DNA of 64,000 nucleotides from Ruegeria arenilitoris (GCF_013032445.1 NZ_WQCA01000007.1:62001-126000); one strand, 5' to 3'; positions 1-8,693 are shown, counted from the stretch's first letter. Notes: generated from the letters alone by a model not told the origin. Translations and numbers: made by a program.

Positions 1-13
1 CACTGCGGCTTGG

Positions 14-244
14 TTACGCGGACTCCACAGCGTTTTCGAGGGCCTTCCGAAAATGGTCCGGAATGTCGCCTTCGGATTTTAAGAAAACGGTAAAAGAACT
101 GGGCTGAAAAACCGGCGCCAGTGCGGTCGCATGCTGCTCGCCGTCGTTTCTTCGGGTAAAGGATGAGAACACTGGCCGAATATATCCCAAATTGCGCGCA
201 CGTTGTGAAAATCTGGTCGAGCGCTTGCGACACCATTCACTCAT
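14..244 (-). CDS. hypothetical protein, 76 aa, doubtful
   Basis: A 76-codon frame with an ATG start and no recognised family. The last third (FTVFLKSEGDIPDHFRKALE) reads like a real amphipathic helix, while the first part is rich in Arg and Ser and looks less protein-like. The next 330 bases hold no gene and include a degenerate dispersed repeat, so this may be a gene remnant. Nothing in the neighbourhood suggests a role. Confidence 0.2.
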   Translation of the reverse strand: MSEWCRKRSTRFSQRARNLGYIRPVFSSFTRRNDGEQHATALAPVFQPSSFTVFLKSEGDIPDHFRKALENAVESA

Positions 245-575
245 GCCCGCTTCATGCTAAAAGCTAGAATTGCAAAGTCTTGGGTTGAATGTCCGGTTTG
301 GGCTGTCTCTAGTCACTGATGCGAAGGGCGGCGAACGTCGACTTCGAGCCCACATTGACCGATGCTGCGCTATGCCCCAATTACAGCAATGCGCAGTAAA
401 CGGACTTTGCAAAGTCTTTGGTACGGGTCGCAACAGAAGCCTATTTTCGCGGTATTCCGGGCCTATTCGCTGGCACGGCCCTACGATCACAGGAAACTTA
501 AAATTGCAAAAATATAGCTTAAGAAATTGATGGGCGACTACGTTCATTTTTCTGTCAAACTAGCACACCAATACT
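245..575. other. gene-poor stretch with repeat copy
   Basis: No convincing gene on either strand; the two open frames here overlap each other head to head and match no family. It contains one copy of the dispersed repeat (291-371). The short word TTGCAAAGTCTT also occurs twice here, near 270-281 and 408-418. Confidence 0.4.
291..371 (-). repeat. degenerate dispersed repeat, copy 1
   Basis: Compared with the reverse complement of 60433-60541, this segment shares GTCCG(G/C)TTTGGGC(T/C)GTCT at one end, an internal CTGATG followed by a G-rich stretch, and ACCGATGC-GCGCT at the other end. The two copies differ by many substitutions and by small gaps. No open frame is conserved between them, so the element looks non-coding or long decayed. 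Confidence 0.45.
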
Positions 576-869
576 TCACTCCAGTTTTTCCCGGCTGCGC
601 CTTGCAGAAATATGGCATGGGTTGTGCCGTAGTTGCGCATCTAAATGATTGGCTTCGTGACAGGTGGGGCATAGAGCAACCGCGATCTCAACGGCCTCAC
701 CAGTCTCATAGTCAAAACAATACTCCTGGCCACAAATCTCTAAAACCTGTCCCAGGGGTATCAACTCTGAAACAGTTGCACCGCAATGGTCGCATACGCC
801 ATTACGCAAAGCATCTTTCAGCTCAGGCAATTCCACCGTTCTTTGAAACTTGCATTCTCTTGCACTCAT
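576..869 (-). CDS. small zinc-binding protein with two CxxC pairs
   Basis: A protein of about 97 residues if the internal ATG (MSARECKF) is the start; the frame stays open a further 38 codons upstream, but that part is low in complexity and has no good ribosome site. Two pairs, CDHC (about residues 28-31) and CPTC followed by HEANHLD (about residues 69-79), could bind one zinc ion in the manner of HNH or treble-clef folds. There is no visible nuclease core beyond this, and I do not recognise the family. It lies tail-on behind the LysR gene and could be expressed alone. Confidence 0.42.
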   Translation of the reverse strand: MSARECKFQRTVELPELKDALRNGVCDHCGATVSELIPLGQVLEICGQEYCFDYETGEAVEIAVALCPTCHEANHLDAQLRHNPCHISARRSREKLE

Positions 870-1027
870 AACCGAACCAAAATTCCACTCTTCAGAACAA
901 AAGGTTAGTTTGGTGATGAAAGAGATCAAGATATCGCGACTTTGCCTTTTGCGTGGCAACGGTTGAATAGAACCAACCGACAAAGCATCCTTGGTAATGA
1001 AGCAGTGGGGCGATCAGTATGAGGTGT

Positions 1028-1879
1028 TCAACCAAACGAACGCGCGATGCTGCGAAACATCCGGGCGACTTGGCCAGGAAGCTCACTTTCGTCATCATGG
1101 GCAAAAACCGCATATGCTGCGAAGGCAAACCGAGGGGCTTGCTTTATCAAGCTTAGTTGACCACTCCTAAGTTCCGCTTCTACGACCCGTTTTGGAAAGT
1201 AGCCGGCGGATGGAATGGACTTCAAATACTGAAGGCCCAGGGTCCCAATACCCAATTGAAGACGAGGTGCATCAAGCTCTGCAAAATTCAATAAATGGTC
1301 AGCCTTAAATTCAGGGCCCCAATCTATGAGAAGGTACGAGTCTCCCAGCTCGTTCGGCAGACCGATGGGACCGCTGCTTACAAGAACAAATTCATCTTGG
1401 AATAATTGGAGGGCAGACAATCCCGACGCCCGTCGAGGCTGGTACATTATGGCCAAGTCGAGGTCGCCCTCTTCGATCTCCCGCGACAGAGCCTCGGAAG
1501 AAGCTGCGGAGGCCCGTATGGCAACGTCTGGCAGCGTTTCCATCAATTCGGGTAAAGCCCTCATAAGATATCCGTCCCAAAGGCTGGGTGCGGCGCCAAT
1601 CTCTAGCGCTGCTGTTATTGGAACAGGGAGACCAACGTCCAACTTCGCTTGTGTCCAGGTTCGCACAAGCAACTGTGCGTGTTTGAGAAAGTGTTGTCCC
1701 GCATTCGTCAGTGCTGCGCCAGATTTGCTGCGGTCAAAAAGCACTTGCCCAAGTTGCTGCTCTAAAGTCCGAATTCTCATGCTCACCGTAGATTGGGTGA
1801 CATGGACCTTTTTCGCAGCATCAAAGAAGGTGCCCGTTTCAACAACGGCCAGAAAGGTTCGAGCTTGTTCGATATCCAA
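1028..1879 (-). CDS. LysR-family transcriptional regulator
   Basis: A 283-residue regulator of normal LysR length. Residues 1-60 form the winged helix-turn-helix: MDIEQARTFLAVVETGTFFD, then the recognition helix AKKVHVTQSTVSMRIRTLEQ, then LGQVLFDRSKSGAALTNAG. Residues about 90-283 are the effector-binding domain. LysR proteins usually activate a nearby, often divergent, gene on binding a small ligand. The divergent gene here is the EF-hand/SPW pair 260 bases away, but no clear regulatory link can be read. The ligand cannot be inferred. Confidence 0.9.
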   Translation of the reverse strand: MDIEQARTFLAVVETGTFFDAAKKVHVTQSTVSMRIRTLEQQLGQVLFDRSKSGAALTNAGQHFLKHAQLLVRTWTQAKLDVGLPVPITAALEIGAAPSLWDGYLMRALPELMETLPDVAIRASAASSEALSREIEEGDLDLAIMYQPRRASGLSALQLFQDEFVLVSSGPIGLPNELGDSYLLIDWGPEFKADHLLNFAELDAPRLQLGIGTLGLQYLKSIPSAGYFPKRVVEAELRSGQLSLIKQAPRFAFAAYAVFAHDDESELPGQVARMFRSIARSFG

Positions 1880-2138
1880 GGGCTATCTATTCCATTTTTC
1901 GATATCATTCGAGAATAAAATTCGTTTTTCAACACAAATATTTCGTGCGATATACCGAGTGTAGCGCGAAAGTGCCCCCCACCAGATCGGAACGCTAATC
2001 AACATTTCTCATTTTGTAGTGGAGATCCCGAGCTGAGGAACCGTTGCAATCTGACCCCTGTGGATTTGCCACCAACACCGGAGCGCTGCACCAACCCCAC
2101 AATGGGCAAGAAGCCCATTTTCTCATGGAGAAAACAAA

Positions 2139-2387
2139 ATGAGTCGAGTTTCTATTGTTGCTCTTCTCTCTTCGCTGTTTGCTGTTCCGGCATTCGCCAT
2201 GCCCGCTGATCTTGACATGGACGGTGATGGCCTGGCGTCGCTGGCAGAGCTTCAGACCAAGTATCCTGAAGTCTCGGATGATCTCTTCCTGGAGATCGAC
2301 GCGAATGCTGATGGTTTCATCAATGACGACGAATTGGTTGCCGCCGTTGACGCAGAACTTCTCCCTGGTCCCACAGGTGATCAGTAA
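2139..2387 (+). CDS. secreted EF-hand calcium-binding protein
   Basis: An 82-residue protein beginning with a signal peptide (MSRVSIVALLSSLFAVPAFA, cleavage near residue 20). Two EF-hand loops follow: DLDMDGDGLASLAE at about residues 24-37 and EIDANADGFINDDE at about residues 51-64, each with Asp/Asn at positions 1, 3 and 5 and an acidic residue at position 12. It is therefore a small periplasmic or secreted calcium binder. The ribosome site GGAGA precedes the ATG. The SPW membrane protein gene begins 18 bases downstream, so the two are probably cotranscribed. Confidence 0.8.
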   Translation: MSRVSIVALLSSLFAVPAFAMPADLDMDGDGLASLAELQTKYPEVSDDLFLEIDANADGFINDDELVAAVDAELLPGPTGDQ

Positions 2388-2405
2388 GCAAAGGTTGTCA
2401 CGGCT

Positions 2406-2771
2406 ATGAGGAAGCCAATCCCGCCCCACAAATGGCTGCTTGCCGCGATGGGTATTTGGTTGGTTTTGTCCCCCTTTGTCCTGTTTCGTGAGGAAACACT
2501 GTTGCAGGGCATGGCTGAACTTGAAGCAATCGCCTTCATGGCAACTGGCATTGTTGTTCTGGTCATGTCCGGCGCCGACGGCCGGAGCCACCTTCTCGCA
2601 CGGGTGGCTCCGGTATCGGCACTGGGGTTCCTGTTGATCGTGGCGCCGGCGGCGTTGAACTTCACGGGCCATATTGTTGCGACGGCTAATGCATGGATAG
2701 CGGGATCGGCGCTGATCGGGCTTGCCGCTTGGGAGGTGCTGGAGAGCCGCGGATTGCGTGCAATCCAGTAA
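2406..2771 (+). CDS. SPW-repeat small membrane protein
   Basis: A 121-residue protein with four predicted membrane segments. Residues 7-25 (PHKWLLAAMGIWLVLSPFVL) carry the W-G-W-SPF signature of the SPW repeat, and the second half (GFLLIVAPAALNFTG, then WIAGSALIGLAAWEVLE) looks like a degenerate second copy. Proteins of this family are inner-membrane proteins of unknown function, often near stress genes. It follows the EF-hand gene by 18 bases. A strong GC hairpin lies just after its stop codon. Confidence 0.72.
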   Translation: MRKPIPPHKWLLAAMGIWLVLSPFVLFREETLLQGMAELEAIAFMATGIVVLVMSGADGRSHLLARVAPVSALGFLLIVAPAALNFTGHIVATANAWIAGSALIGLAAWEVLESRGLRAIQ

Positions 2772-2777
2772 ATTGGT

Positions 2778-2799
2778 GCGGGGCGGGAAATCGCCCCGC
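2778..2799 (+). terminator. GC-rich hairpin after the EF-hand/SPW pair
   Basis: A perfect 8-bp stem, GCGGGGCG with CGCCCCGC, closes a 6-base loop seven bases after the SPW stop codon. No T tract follows, so it is either a weak terminator or an mRNA-stabilising end. Confidence 0.4.
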
Positions 2800-2803
2800 G
2801 TCG

Positions 2804-2812
2804 TGCTATAAT
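2804..2812 (+). promoter_or_regulatory. extended -10 promoter of the CBS gene
   Basis: TGCTATAAT is a perfect extended -10 box (TG, one base, TATAAT) 38 bases upstream of the CBS start codon. No good -35 is present at 17 bp because that position lies in the hairpin, which is common for extended -10 promoters. Confidence 0.4.
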
Positions 2813-2849
2813 CCAACTAGCATTGGGCATATTTTAAGGAGTCTACTCA

Positions 2850-3287
2850 GTGACTGTCGCTAAAGTAGTTGAAGCTCAGAAATTTAAACAACGCCCATTC
2901 TGTAGTGCCGACACGACAGTCTTTGACGCGGCCGTAACCATCGCTTTGTTGGATGTGAATGCGCTCGCTGTTCTCGAAGATGACAAGCTAGTTGGGATTA
3001 TCACTGATCATGATATTCTGCTGTGTCTCGCCGACTCCGGCTCTTCATTTTATGAACAAACTGTTAGCGATTGGATGACCGAAAAGCCTGTCACTTGCAC
3101 TTCAGGATCCAGCCTGTCAAAGGCTCTTAGCCTTATGGCAAAACACGGTTTCAGGAACCTTGTTGTCACACGCCGAGGGGATCCGTTTGCGGTCGTCAGC
3201 AGCAAAGAAATCCTCGCGCGTATTCACGACGACGATAAAGCTGAACTGGAAGCGCTGAGGGAAATGACCCATCACACATCGGATTGA
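2850..3287 (+). CDS. CBS-domain protein
   Basis: A 145-residue protein made of one CBS pair (Bateman module). The first CBS runs over about residues 15-62 and includes DDKLVGIITDHDIL; the second spans about residues 73-128 and includes FRNLVVTRRGDPFAVVSSKE. CBS pairs bind adenine nucleotides and similar ligands, and stand-alone ones commonly sense energy state. The GTG start is supported by AAGGAG nine bases upstream. It has its own promoter and is followed by a 190-base gap before the zntB-like gene. Confidence 0.88.
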   Translation: MTVAKVVEAQKFKQRPFCSADTTVFDAAVTIALLDVNALAVLEDDKLVGIITDHDILLCLADSGSSFYEQTVSDWMTEKPVTCTSGSSLSKALSLMAKHGFRNLVVTRRGDPFAVVSSKEILARIHDDDKAELEALREMTHHTSD

Positions 3288-3477
3288 TCGGATACCTGAT
3301 ACCTTTCAAAAGATGAACGCACCTTGGTATTCTTAGTGTTCAAAGCGCCTAGTTTTGCCAGTAACCAATAGTGGCATAGGTCGCTAAACCATTTATGGTC
3401 TGTCCAGTTTAGGGGACAGTCCGAGCGCAATCTTTGGTATGCATTGGCTTCCCAATCGACGCAAAATAGGATTGCCA

Positions 3478-4446
3478 ATGAACACCCAAATAGTCACTCC
3501 CATCTGCGCGTTCGATATAGTAGCCGGCCAAGCAGTCCCCGTCTCTTCAGATTGGCCAGAACCCTTTGCAAGGCAGCAAAACGGTTACCGCTGGATTCAT
3601 TTCGACCTCGCCGACAGCGGCTTAAAGCAATGGGCATCCGAACAACTTCCAAACATAGCCGCGCAAGCATTGCTTCAATCGGAAACGCGACCACGATGTG
3701 ATATGCACGACGATGGCATCATTTTGAACCTACGCGGCGTTAACCTGAACCCTGATGCGTCTCCGGAGGATATGGTTTCTCTAAGGCTCTGGGCCACGGA
3801 AAGAACCATCGTATCTGCCCGTGTGCGCAAAGTCTGGGTAGCAGACAGTCTTCGTCTAAAAGCCGAAAGCGGTATCGGGCCAGAAAGTGTTGGTGCATTT
3901 TTGGCAGAACTTGCTGCGGGGCTCACAAAGCGGATTGAGGCTGTCTCGCTTGAACTTGAAGACGAGACAGACTCTCTCGAAGAGATCGGGCTTACAGGAA
4001 ATGAAATCAAACCAGAGCGCATTGCGCGATTGCGGCAAACGGTGATCAAACTTCGGCGCTATATCAGTCCGCAACGCGATGCGCTCGATGCTTTAGCCTC
4101 ATTGAGAAGTAGCGTAATTCACAGCGACGCATCTGTATTGGTCAATGAAACCGCGAACCGCACTCGCCGTACGCTTGAGGAACTGGATGCAAGCCGGGAC
4201 CGGTTGACAGCGCTTCAGGAGCAAATGAACGCCGAGCACGCGAATGCGCTTGCTCGAAACGGCTATCTTTTGTCTGTCGTGGCAGCAATCTTTCTACCAC
4301 TTGGATTTCTGACTGGTCTATTTGGCGTGAATATTGCTGGCATGCCCGGCTTGAGTGCTCCCTTTGCGTTTTGGGCACTGACACTGGCTTCGGCTGCCAT
4401 CGGAATTGCACTTTACGTCGTGTTCAAACTCTCAAAGTGGTTGTAG
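3478..4446 (+). CDS. zntB: ZntB-like CorA-family zinc/metal transporter
   Basis: A CorA-family channel of about 322 residues. The N-terminal cytoplasmic domain (about residues 1-255) ends in long helices, followed by two membrane segments near the C-terminus (LLSVVAAIFLPLGFLTGLFG and the FAFWALTLASAAIGIALYVV stretch). The family signature between them reads GVNIAGMPG, which resembles the GVNxGGxPG form typical of ZntB rather than the GMN of CorA magnesium channels. Zinc transport is therefore likely but not proved. The ATG at 3478 is preferred over one 13 codons upstream because AGGAT precedes it. Confidence 0.85.
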   Translation: MNTQIVTPICAFDIVAGQAVPVSSDWPEPFARQQNGYRWIHFDLADSGLKQWASEQLPNIAAQALLQSETRPRCDMHDDGIILNLRGVNLNPDASPEDMVSLRLWATERTIVSARVRKVWVADSLRLKAESGIGPESVGAFLAELAAGLTKRIEAVSLELEDETDSLEEIGLTGNEIKPERIARLRQTVIKLRRYISPQRDALDALASLRSSVIHSDASVLVNETANRTRRTLEELDASRDRLTALQEQMNAEHANALARNGYLLSVVAAIFLPLGFLTGLFGVNIAGMPGLSAPFAFWALTLASAAIGIALYVVFKLSKWL

Positions 4447-4567
4447 CAAAAGTAGGTTGCCAAAGGTTGACCAAGCTGCTGCACAGAAAGCGTTGATCAC
4501 CTTCGCGAATACCCGATTGCGCGCAAAATAGCTTCTCATTTCCCAGTTTGACATTAGGCTGGAACCG

Positions 4568-5899
4568 ATGTTCCGACAGCTCTTACCGATATCAGCGCTG
4601 CTTCTTGGATCAGGGCTTCTTCTGTTCGCAGGTGGTGTCCACGGTCTGATACTTCCCGTTCGTGGATCCTTCGAGGGTTTTTCCGCCAGCTCTCTCGGCC
4701 TTTTAGGAACAGGGTGGGCAGTTGGCTATGTAGCAGGATGCCTTGTTGCACCACGGCTTGTTGGGGCAGTAGGGCATATTCGAACCTTCGGCGTAATGTG
4801 TGCTCTCGCCGCCGTAACGATCCTTTTCCAGGCCGTTGTAGTGGATACGTGGGCTTGGATACCGTCGCGCGCAGTTTCCGGATTTTGTTTTGCTGGCGCA
4901 GCAATGATCGTCGAATCTTGGCTCAACGATAAGGTTGAACCCAATACGCGTGGTACAGTCTTTGGCGTCTACACGATGGTCAACCTGGGTGCGGTGACGG
5001 CTGGTCAGATGGCTATCTCACTGGGAGATGCAACGGGTTTCATCTTCTTTGCCATTGGCGCGATGGTGTATTGCTTGGCGCTTATACCAACAGCCCTGTC
5101 AACTTCGGCATCGCCAGCACCCCTGACATCTGTGCGTCTCGACCTACCGGCATTGTGGCGAAACTCACCAGTTGCGGTCGCCGCGGTCTTTCTTGTCGGC
5201 ATTTCAAATGCAGCTTTTGGGACTCTTGCTGCGGTGTATGCGGATCGCGTTGGGCTATCACTTACTGCAATTGCTTTGTTCGCGAGTATTCCGGTTTTGG
5301 CCGGAGCTTTTGCGCAAGTTCCAATTGGATTTGCAAGTGATCGAATGGACCGGCGTAAAGTCTTACTATTTACAGCGGTCGTAGCTCTTGCTTCGGATCT
5401 GGCTTTTGTCCTTCTTGCGCCGGAGTCGCGCGTCATGAACCTTGCTTTGGTCGGGATGTTCGGCGCTGCAATTTTTGCGATGTATCCAATCATCGTTGCG
5501 CACGCGAACGACCATGCACCACCTGGCACGTCCATCCAAGTCTCAGGCGGCCTTTTGATGGTTTTCGGCTTAGGTTCAATTGTAGGGCCGTTGATCGCTG
5601 GTTTCGCCATGGCAGCACTCGGGCCGCAGGGTTTGTTTCTCACAACCGTCGCAGCGCATTGCCTGATGATCCTATTTACGATTTGGCGAATTCTTTCTAA
5701 GTCCGCAGTTCCCGAGGGCGAGAAGACGGCATTTAGGGTCAGCGCTCCTGCAAGGGTGGTTACGCCTGAAACTGCCGTCCTTGCTGTCGGTGAAGATGAG
5801 GCAATCTCCCTTGCTGACGCTGAGAGCGAGTTGGGCGCCAGTCCCGATGTGAAGGAGAGTCTGGCGCTAAGAACTAATTCTAATGACAGCCCTTCCTAA
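4568..5899 (+). CDS. MFS transporter, YcaD-like
   Basis: A 443-residue major facilitator with about twelve membrane segments over residues 1-375. The segment between TM2 and TM3 and the motif SRAVSGFCFAGAAMIVESWL are typical of YcaD-like transporters, as is FASDRMDRRKVLL at the start of the second half. About 65 hydrophilic, acidic residues follow the last membrane segment, a longer tail than usual. Substrate unknown. It stands alone, 120 bases after the zntB-like gene. Confidence 0.83.
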   Translation: MFRQLLPISALLLGSGLLLFAGGVHGLILPVRGSFEGFSASSLGLLGTGWAVGYVAGCLVAPRLVGAVGHIRTFGVMCALAAVTILFQAVVVDTWAWIPSRAVSGFCFAGAAMIVESWLNDKVEPNTRGTVFGVYTMVNLGAVTAGQMAISLGDATGFIFFAIGAMVYCLALIPTALSTSASPAPLTSVRLDLPALWRNSPVAVAAVFLVGISNAAFGTLAAVYADRVGLSLTAIALFASIPVLAGAFAQVPIGFASDRMDRRKVLLFTAVVALASDLAFVLLAPESRVMNLALVGMFGAAIFAMYPIIVAHANDHAPPGTSIQVSGGLLMVFGLGSIVGPLIAGFAMAALGPQGLFLTTVAAHCLMILFTIWRILSKSAVPEGEKTAFRVSAPARVVTPETAVLAVGEDEAISLADAESELGASPDVKESLALRTNSNDSPS

Positions 5900-6014
5900 T
5901 CTTCCCCAATGTGTTCGCGGCGCGCTATACTGGTCAACTGCCGGCGCGAAGGTGCGAGTTGAACAACACCCTGATTAAAAAGGGTTTTCGAACATGGCTC
6001 TGTGAATGTTCCTG

Positions 6015-6239
6015 TCACTCATCCACAACACGAAACTCACCGGAAGGCGCATCAGTAGGTGGTTCTTCGAACTCATTGGAAATCAGACCGCGACGGATGA
6101 GTTCTCGAATGGCGGCCGCTCTGGATGGCAGTCTGTTCTCGAACCGCCAATCATCAATGGCTTTAAGCTCTTCGAGGTCGAGCATCAGTTGCAGTTTTTC
6201 CGTGCGCTTTGGTGGTCGATTTTGATCAGACACTGGCAT
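6015..6239 (-). CDS. ribbon-helix-helix-like small regulator
   Basis: A 74-residue protein. Residues about 11-50 (KRTEKLQLMLDLEELKAIDD, then WRFENRLPSRAAAIRELIRR) fit the ribbon-helix-helix fold: a short beta strand followed by two helices, the second with the usual AIRELIRRGL. The C-terminal 20 residues are acidic and probably disordered. Such proteins are dimeric DNA binders, often autoregulators or antitoxins, but no toxin gene is adjacent. It is divergent from dps, and an inverted repeat lies between them. Confidence 0.62.
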   Translation of the reverse strand: MPVSDQNRPPKRTEKLQLMLDLEELKAIDDWRFENRLPSRAAAIRELIRRGLISNEFEEPPTDAPSGEFRVVDE

Positions 6240-6320
6240 GACCTCAGTAGCTTACGTCAGTTACTCCAAGCATGTATGCCAATGGGCCTGCATGTCTACA
6301 TCAATGTTGGCATGTTATGC

Positions 6321-6364
6321 CGGATACCCAGGATCATGAGGTGCCCCATGATGTGTCGGATACC
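6321..6364. promoter_or_regulatory. possible operator between the RHH gene and dps
   Basis: Two direct copies of CGGATACC (6321-6328 and 6357-6364) flank an inverted repeat ATCATG/CATGAT with an 8-base spacer (6333-6352). The arrangement lies in the divergent intergenic region, about 80-120 bases upstream of the dps start codon. A regulator site is inferred; the protein that binds is unknown. Confidence 0.3.
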
Positions 6365-6444
6365 TATATTAAGTATATGATTTTATTTGAAATTTTATGA
6401 ATCGCTCTTAGGTTTTACTCCGCAAGCAACGAAACGGAGTGAAA

Positions 6445-6945
6445 ATGATACAGCAAGTCTTGAAGTCTGAAGTTCAGGAAGAATCCAACGACACAGGCAT
6501 CGACAAGAACGCCTGGATCGCCAACGCGGTGACGGAAGTACTGGCCGATACCATGGTCCTGATGGTGAAAACGCAAGGCACACATTGGAACGTCGTGGGC
6601 CCGCTATTCCTGCCGATCCATGAACTGACAGAGCGTCAGTATCGCGACCTGTTCGAAGCTGCGGATGATTTGGCCGAGCGTGTGCGTGCGTTGGGTCAGG
6701 TGGCACCGATCTCGTTCACGGACATGGTTAGCCAAGCCAAGCTGACCGAAGAAGAGACGGTTAAAGATGCAGAGGGCATGATCAAACAATTGGTCGCAGA
6801 CAACGAAGCGATTGCCCGGAACCTGCGTGAGACTGCCGCGACCGCTGCCCGTTATGGCGATGGAGCTACAGAGGATCTGATGAACGCCAGGATGGCGAAG
6901 CATGAGGAAGCGGTCTGGATGCTCAAGGCAATTGTTGCGGCCTAA
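6445..6945 (+). CDS. dps: Dps family DNA-protecting ferritin-like protein
   Basis: A protein of 166 residues, usual Dps length. Residues about 40-85 carry the Dps ferroxidase signature: THWNVVGPLF, then HELTERQYRDLFEAADDLAE, supplying the His, Asp and Glu ligands at the dimer interface. Dps forms a 12-subunit shell that oxidises ferrous iron with peroxide and shields DNA during starvation and oxidative stress. The ATG at 6445 is favoured over a GTG two codons upstream because GGAG sits at the right distance. A coiled-coil protein gene follows 50 bases later. Confidence 0.87.
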   Translation: MIQQVLKSEVQEESNDTGIDKNAWIANAVTEVLADTMVLMVKTQGTHWNVVGPLFLPIHELTERQYRDLFEAADDLAERVRALGQVAPISFTDMVSQAKLTEEETVKDAEGMIKQLVADNEAIARNLRETAATAARYGDGATEDLMNARMAKHEEAVWMLKAIVAA

Positions 6946-6995
6946 TTGGCGGCTCCCCTCGATTTGAACCAAGGTTTGCGAAGAAAGGAAAAACG

Positions 6996-7280
6996 ATGAC
7001 ACGTGTTGGGTACGAGAAAAAGGCACAGCTGCAACTGGATAGTTGGAATGCCCAGATTGATGTTCTCGAAGCCAAGCTGAAGGTGGCCGAAGCGGACGCC
7101 AAACTCGAGCTCGAGGAGCAGCTCAGTAAGCTCTACAAGGCAAGGTCTGACGCAGAGGCTCAACTGAATGATTTGAAGTCGACCAGCGACGAGGCTTGGG
7201 AAGATGTCAAAAAGGGCTACGAGGCTGCATGGAGCGATATGCAGAGTGCTTTGAAAGAAGCGGCCGACCGGTTCTCGTAG
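6996..7280 (+). CDS. coiled-coil stress-associated protein
   Basis: A 94-residue, highly charged protein that is helical throughout. Heptad-like spacing of Leu, Ile and Ala runs over residues 10-90 (QIDVLEAKLKVAEADAKLEL and onward). It resembles the small coiled-coil proteins found beside stress genes (sll1863-like). No enzymatic motif is present. AAGGAAAAACG before the ATG is a plausible ribosome site. The position between dps and the DUF2254 gene suggests coexpression with the stress genes. Confidence 0.7.
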   Translation: MTRVGYEKKAQLQLDSWNAQIDVLEAKLKVAEADAKLELEEQLSKLYKARSDAEAQLNDLKSTSDEAWEDVKKGYEAAWSDMQSALKEAADRFS

Positions 7281-7324
7281 AGCTGGGTTTGTGAACAAAG
7301 CTCGTGTCGTAAATGGGGACCGGA

Positions 7325-8587
7325 ATGCAAACACCTAGAGAATTAGTGAGGTACTTTCGCGGGTTCCTAACTATCCCTGCCGCCATTAGTCTTTCAGGGC
7401 TTTTGGTGGCTGGGATTGTCTTCAAGACGGAGCAAGCGCTCGCGAGTTGGGGTTGGTCCGCTTCCGATTGGCTGAGCGTTTCTAATCGTACTGCGAGCGA
7501 TGTACTAAGCGCAATCTCGGCAGCATCCATGTCCGCGTTGGTCATGGTCTATTCCATTGTTTTGCTGGTCTACACCTTAGCAGCCGGATCAATTGGGCCC
7601 AGGCTCTTGCAGCGCTTTGGCGAAGACAGGGTAAATCAGATTGCAGTTGGCTCACTTGGAGCGACGTTTTTATACAGCTTGTTGATCTTGTGGCTGATAC
7701 GCGATGACACATCCGTCAATTTGGCCGTTGCGATTGGAATAGTCTATTCGATCATCTCAGTTCTTTTGCTGTTGCTCTTCGTTCATACAGTATCAACGCG
7801 CGTAACCATTGATCAGGAGGCGGCGCGGATTTCGGAAGCCTTGGATCGCCAAGTGAGCACCGTAATCGAAAACAGTGCAGATATCCCATCTTCAGAGGCA
7901 GTCCCTGAGGTGGATGACATGCGCCAAGTCTTGGCTTCGGGCACTGGATATGTGAACTCCATCAATACCGAAGGTCTGGTGAGTGCGGCCAAGAAGGCAG
8001 GAGCAGTCGTCGCTTTTGATGTGCAGCCAGGTGACTTCATGGTTCCAACGGACACTTTGGCCAATGTTTATGGTGATAGTGACGAAAGTCTTAATGATCT
8101 GGTGCAAGCGGCTGCTCCGTTGATCCCCGCGCGAGATCCTAATGGAGATATCCGCTTTTCTGTCCACCTCCTCGTTGAAATCGCACTTCGGGCTTTGTCG
8201 CCGGGTGTAAATGACACGTTTACCGCAATTGTGTGCATCGACCGTCTATCAGCATCTCTGGCTCGAGCGTGGTCATCCAAGCTCTGCACGGGTGTGTATC
8301 GGGATGATGACGGAAACGTGCGGGTGATTTACCCGTCCATCACGGCTGAGGCACTGTTTCAGGACTCGATGCCAGCTCTGCGACGCGCTGCCCGGGGTAA
8401 TGGCCTCGTAACGGCCGCCCTTATTCGAGCTTTGGTGCGCATCGCGGAGGCAGCTCCAGAAGAAGATTTGCGAGCTGTTGTAGATGAACTATCTGCGGTC
8501 AGAGATGAGACCCGAGAAAGCGATATGCTAAAGCGCGATATTGATAAGTTTTGCGGCCAAGTGGAAACCGCAATTGAACGATTTTAG
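7325..8587 (+). CDS. DUF2254 membrane protein
   Basis: A protein of about 420 residues. Four membrane segments lie in the first 150 residues (GFLTIPAAISLSGLLVAGIV; ALVMVYSIVLLVYTLAAGSI; VGSLGATFLYSLLILWLI; AIGIVYSIISVLLLLLFVHT). A soluble domain follows, with GYVNSINTEGLV, AFDVQPGDFMVPTDTLA and the hallmark ALRALSPGVNDTFTA. This is DUF2254, a bacterial inner-membrane family of unknown function. I chose the ATG at 7325, with GGGGA six bases upstream, over one four codons earlier. A CTGGAC/GTCCAG hairpin follows the stop. Confidence 0.83.
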   Translation: MQTPRELVRYFRGFLTIPAAISLSGLLVAGIVFKTEQALASWGWSASDWLSVSNRTASDVLSAISAASMSALVMVYSIVLLVYTLAAGSIGPRLLQRFGEDRVNQIAVGSLGATFLYSLLILWLIRDDTSVNLAVAIGIVYSIISVLLLLLFVHTVSTRVTIDQEAARISEALDRQVSTVIENSADIPSSEAVPEVDDMRQVLASGTGYVNSINTEGLVSAAKKAGAVVAFDVQPGDFMVPTDTLANVYGDSDESLNDLVQAAAPLIPARDPNGDIRFSVHLLVEIALRALSPGVNDTFTAIVCIDRLSASLARAWSSKLCTGVYRDDDGNVRVIYPSITAEALFQDSMPALRRAARGNGLVTAALIRALVRIAEAAPEEDLRAVVDELSAVRDETRESDMLKRDIDKFCGQVETAIERF

Positions 8588-8596
8588 TCAACCGTC

Positions 8597-8615
8597 CTGG
8601 ACAATTGCAGTCCAG
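8597..8615 (+). terminator. hairpin after the DUF2254 gene
   Basis: CTGGAC and GTCCAG form a perfect 6-bp stem around a 7-base loop, nine bases after the stop codon. No T run follows, so terminator function is uncertain. Confidence 0.3.
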
Positions 8616-8693
8616 TGCGGCTGGGGGGTGGTTTGTGAGTGGGCCATCCCCCAACTAATGGGAAAGTGCTTTTCCATAGGTCTTAGTTTCATT

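Noticed and set aside
6240..6440. EcfG-type general stress promoter (GGAAC, about 17 bases, CGTT) upstream of dps.
   Set aside because: No GGAAC with a properly spaced CGTT was found in the region.
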